Below are positions 30,294-32,338 of a stretch of DNA of 32,338 nt, one piece after another. Position 1 is the stretch's first letter. Every line of letters starts with the position of its first letter. Both the position numbers and the translations under genes were made by a program. Source of the stretch: Acidimicrobiales bacterium (GTDB lineage Bacteria; Actinomycetota; Acidimicrobiia; Acidimicrobiales; AC-14); the NCBI GenBank assembly GCA_025463925.1, contig JAODBK010000030.1, positions 1 through 32,338 of the forward strand, in the 5' to 3' direction. The notes beneath the pieces are model-generated. The model was not told the origin of the DNA. It ran no database searches and saw only the letters and a list, made by a program, of their open reading frames with translations.

Positions 30294-31099
30294 TTCGGTG
30301 CCTCCGTGCTCCATCGTCGGACGATCGTCGACTGGCTCGCGGTGCCGAGCAACGTGCCGTCCTCGGACCACAGGTGCACCAGGCCGTGGCCGAACCCACC
30401 GCGCACCGCGTGCACGCGGACGTCGAGCAGGATCCATTCGGTCGGCACCGGCGCGGCCACGCGAATCGTGTTGTCGAGGCTGTTGCCGCCGGCCCGATGC
30501 CCGAGCGCCTGCCCGATGCCCCACGGCACCAGATCGCCGACGACCGACAGCGCGGTGGTGCCGATCTCGTCGAGGTCGGGGAACCGGGCCCACATCGCAG
30601 CCCGCCCGATCCCAGCCTCGCCGTCGAGCTCCTCCATCTCGCGGCCCATTGCGATCCGCATGTCGATGCGGCTCAGCACCGTGTCGTGATGGCGCGGCAG
30701 CAACTGGCGCGGCCGGCACGACGCCGGCGGCGCAACATCGGGCATGGCGGCCCACTGGCCCTCGATGTCGAAGTCGCGCCGGCCGAGTGCGGCGTTGACG
30801 GTGAAGATCTCGTCGTCGCCGACGCGACCGACGGCCCGCGCCTGGCTGATCTGGTGGCCCGTCACCATCGACACCACGTCGATGTCGACGACCGCGTCCC
30901 GCCGTGCGAACGAGAGGTATTGCGCGGTGGCCCAGATCGTCGGCCGGCCGGTGGTCCGCTCCATCGCCTCGGTCGCGGCCGCCAGCCCGCACCCGCCGAA
31001 GAGCGCGCCCATGCCGCTCATCACCGCCGGGACGACCGTCATCCGCCACCGGGCCGGGTCCTCGGTGGGTTGCAGTCCGAGGAACTCGAGTGCGTCCAC
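30290..31099 (-). CDS. Double-hotdog acyl-CoA thioesterase (TesB-like)
   Basis: The protein is 269 aa from GTG 31099. It shows two hotdog halves. The first has MSGMGALFGGCGLAAATEAM near residue 27 (cited partly: ALFGGCGLAAA), TAQYLSFARRD near 58 and VTGHQISQARAVG near 79. The second has GNSLDNTIRVAAPVPTEWILLDV near 205 (cited partly: SLDNTIRV) and GLVHLWSEDGTLLGTASQ near 240. This arrangement is that of TesB-like or PaaI-like thioesterases, which release free acids from acyl-CoA. It is followed by the coupled LLM oxidoreductase gene and preceded, after 12 bases, by the PLP enzyme gene. The precise acyl substrate is unknown. Confidence 0.88.
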   Translation of the reverse strand: MDALEFLGLQPTEDPARWRMTVVPAVMSGMGALFGGCGLAAATEAMERTTGRPTIWATAQYLSFARRDAVVDIDVVSMVTGHQISQARAVGRVGDDEIFTVNAALGRRDFDIEGQWAAMPDVAPPASCRPRQLLPRHHDTVLSRIDMRIAMGREMEELDGEAGIGRAAMWARFPDLDEIGTTALSVVGDLVPWGIGQALGHRAGGNSLDNTIRVAAPVPTEWILLDVRVHAVRGGFGHGLVHLWSEDGTLLGTASQSTIVRRWSTEAPK

Positions 31100-31111
31100 G
31101 AGCAGGCGACT

Positions 31112-32062
31112 CTAGGCGGAACCGCCCGGCCGGCCTCCGGCGAAGGTGAGGACGAACGCGACCGACTGGCCGCGGTCGGCGAGGTCGAGGGCGGCCGCGA
31201 ACGCCTTCGCGGTGTAGGTCGGCTCGAGCGTCAGGCCGAGGTCGGCGGCCGACTCGAGCGCGGCCGCGCCGGCGGTCGTGGGGTGGCCGTAGCCGCGCCC
31301 GAGCCACGAGCGTTCGATCACGAGCCGCGCCGGTCGCGGCCGCCAGCCGCCGATGGCGAGGATCGCCGCGGTCGCAGCCTCGAGCGACCGCAAGACGACC
31401 GCGTTGGTGACCACCGCGTCCGCGGCGCGGACCGCGACGACCGTCGCATCGCGCCACCCGGCGAGCGCGAGCCCGAGCGCGATGCCGACCGCGGTCCCGC
31501 CGGAGCCCAGCGGCACCACGACGACGTCGGGCTCGGCCGGCAGCTGTGCGGTCAGCTCGAGACCGGCCGAGACGTACCCGAGGGTGCCGAGCGGCGTCGA
31601 CGCGCCCGGCCACAGCAGATACGGCCGCCGCGGCGCCAGCGCGGCCATGCGGGCCGCCAGCACCACCGGCATCGCGTACGCGTGCGGCGTCCGGGTGACG
31701 CGTACACCGCCGAGCAACGCCAGCTCCGCCTGCGTCTCGCGCACGTCGTCGGTCTCGGGTTGCGGGTAAAGCACCGCTTCGACGTCGAGCCCGAGCCGGC
31801 GCCCGTGGATCGCCGCCGCGAGCACGTGATGCGATCCGATGCCGCCGGCCGTCAGCATCGGCCCGCCGCGCCGTGCGGCGACCGGCATGACAAACTCGAA
31901 CTTGCGGACCTTGTTGCCGCCGTACCGCGACGACGTCGCGTCGTCGCGCTTCACCCACAGCCGCTCCCCGAGCTGCTCGACCCGCGTCGGCAACCCGTCG
32001 GCGAGCTCCACGAACGGCACCATGTCGGCCAGCCGGGGCAGCCGGTCGAACAGGGCGCGCAC
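31112..32062 (-). CDS. PLP-dependent ACC deaminase / D-cysteine desulfhydrase family enzyme
   Basis: The protein is 316 aa from GTG 32062; longer frames reach upstream into the preceding gene. It has the fold-type II PLP features: LWVKRDDATSSRYGGNKVRKFEF, cited partly as RYGGNKVRKFE, with the PLP lysine K51; the phosphate-binding loop GSGGTAVG near residue 187; and conserved GGIGSHH near 80 and PGASTPLGTLGY near 150. Family members deaminate 1-aminocyclopropane-1-carboxylate or desulfhydrate D-cysteine; the substrate residues cannot be judged by eye, so I leave it at family level. It lies 4 bases downstream of the edge gene and 12 bases upstream of the thioesterase gene, consistent with one operon. 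Confidence 0.9.
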   Translation of the reverse strand: MRALFDRLPRLADMVPFVELADGLPTRVEQLGERLWVKRDDATSSRYGGNKVRKFEFVMPVAARRGGPMLTAGGIGSHHVLAAAIHGRRLGLDVEAVLYPQPETDDVRETQAELALLGGVRVTRTPHAYAMPVVLAARMAALAPRRPYLLWPGASTPLGTLGYVSAGLELTAQLPAEPDVVVVPLGSGGTAVGIALGLALAGWRDATVVAVRAADAVVTNAVVLRSLEAATAAILAIGGWRPRPARLVIERSWLGRGYGHPTTAGAAALESAADLGLTLEPTYTAKAFAAALDLADRGQSVAFVLTFAGGRPGGSA

Positions 32063-32066
32063 CTCG

Positions 32067-32338
32067 CTACCTTCGCAGAGCCAACGCCGTCCATGCGTCG
32101 ACGGTGACGACCAACGCGTCGGCAAGCCGCGTCACCAACGGCAACGCGCCGTCGAAGTAGCGCTCGCGCTTCGGCCCGCCTTCGACCGGGACGGACCGGC
32201 CGCACGGGCGCACGCCGACCTCGCACCAGTCGCCCGACCGGTGCACCAGCTCGATCTCGATGTCGACCGCGCGGTGCCGGTGCAGTGCCAAGCGCGCCCG
32301 CGCCCGGCGGATCGCGGGCGCCACGCGCGCCGGCGCCG
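32067..32338 (-). CDS. Unrecognised protein, 5' end outside window
   Basis: The frame ends with TAG at 32067-32069 and stays open to the window edge, so the start may lie outside; an internal start at 32324 would give 85 aa. The visible C-terminal part is rich in Arg and Val, with DIEIELVHRSGDWCEV, RPCGRSVPVEGG and PLVTRLADALVVTVDAW. It looks alpha/beta but shows no motif I can name. It lies 4 bases upstream of the PLP enzyme gene, so the two are probably co-transcribed. No function is offered. Confidence 0.6.
   Translation of the reverse strand, partial: APARVAPAIRRARARLALHRHRAVDIEIELVHRSGDWCEVGVRPCGRSVPVEGGPKRERYFDGALPLVTRLADALVVTVDAWTALALRR

Noticed and set aside
29245-30399. Upstream extension of the M23 peptidase frame
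   Set aside because: It would run through the LLM oxidoreductase gene in the wrong frame. ATG 29244 followed by a signal sequence is the natural start.

Overview
This window comes from a very GC-rich actinobacterium. By eye G+C is around 70% or more, GTG starts are frequent, and many neighbouring genes are coupled by 4-base GTGA overlaps. The gene set fits: a mycobacterial-type fused 2-oxoglutarate dehydrogenase/decarboxylase (Kgd), a wax ester synthase/diacylglycerol acyltransferase, a luciferase-like F420-type oxidoreductase, a VanW protein, a geranylgeranyl-reductase-family flavoprotein and several acyl-CoA enzymes. A member of the Acidimicrobiia or a related deep actinobacterial lineage is my best guess, but this is inference. 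I see no rRNA, tRNA, CRISPR array, insertion sequence, phage gene or integrase. It reads as ordinary chromosome rather than an island.

Layout. 1-5575: an NYN/PIN-type RNase (3' end outside the window) and kgd on the minus strand, divergent from a two-gene plus-strand unit (zinc-ribbon membrane protein, small membrane protein) that ends in a strong hairpin. 5742-6987: a 76-aa zinc-ribbon-like protein and a convergent gmd (GDP-mannose 4,6-dehydratase). 7053-12876: a tight plus-strand run of soluble histidine kinase, secreted 683-aa protein of unknown family, VanW protein and geranylgeranyl-reductase-like flavoprotein. 12869-15633: an acyl-CoA dehydrogenase and an acyl-CoA synthetase facing away from each other with only 8 bases between start codons.

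15634-15915 is a gene-free stretch with several nested inverted repeats. 15916-17073: a DUF72 protein and a 68-aa acidic protein. 17092-20073 (minus): an NTF2-like protein followed by three translationally coupled genes (membrane protein, substrate-binding lipoprotein, membrane protein with one Asp-box), with no transporter permease or ATPase. 20130-24704 (plus): a degenerate NERD-like protein, a membrane PAS-GGDEF-EAL protein, an alpha/beta hydrolase, a single-domain iron-sulfur RecB-like nuclease and a 53-aa CxxC protein. The stop codon of the last lies in one of two mutually exclusive RNA hairpins.

24784-27335 (plus): PAP2 phosphatase, DsbA-like protein and WS/DGAT acyltransferase, plausibly the last steps of triacylglycerol synthesis. 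27349-28552: a 61-aa protein and a short-chain dehydrogenase diverge from a 217-base region that contains an excellent 27-base operator-like dyad. 28537-32338 (minus): an M23 peptidase, an LLM oxidoreductase, a double-hotdog thioesterase, a PLP enzyme of the ACC deaminase/D-cysteine desulfhydrase family and the 3' part of an unrecognised gene.

Most genes are members of known families. The parts most worth a second look are the orphan receptor operon (17092-20073), the kinase/secreted/VanW/reductase operon (7053-12876), the switch-like hairpins at 24702-24756 and the operator-like dyad at 27578-27604. I did not find one clear, wholly new system.
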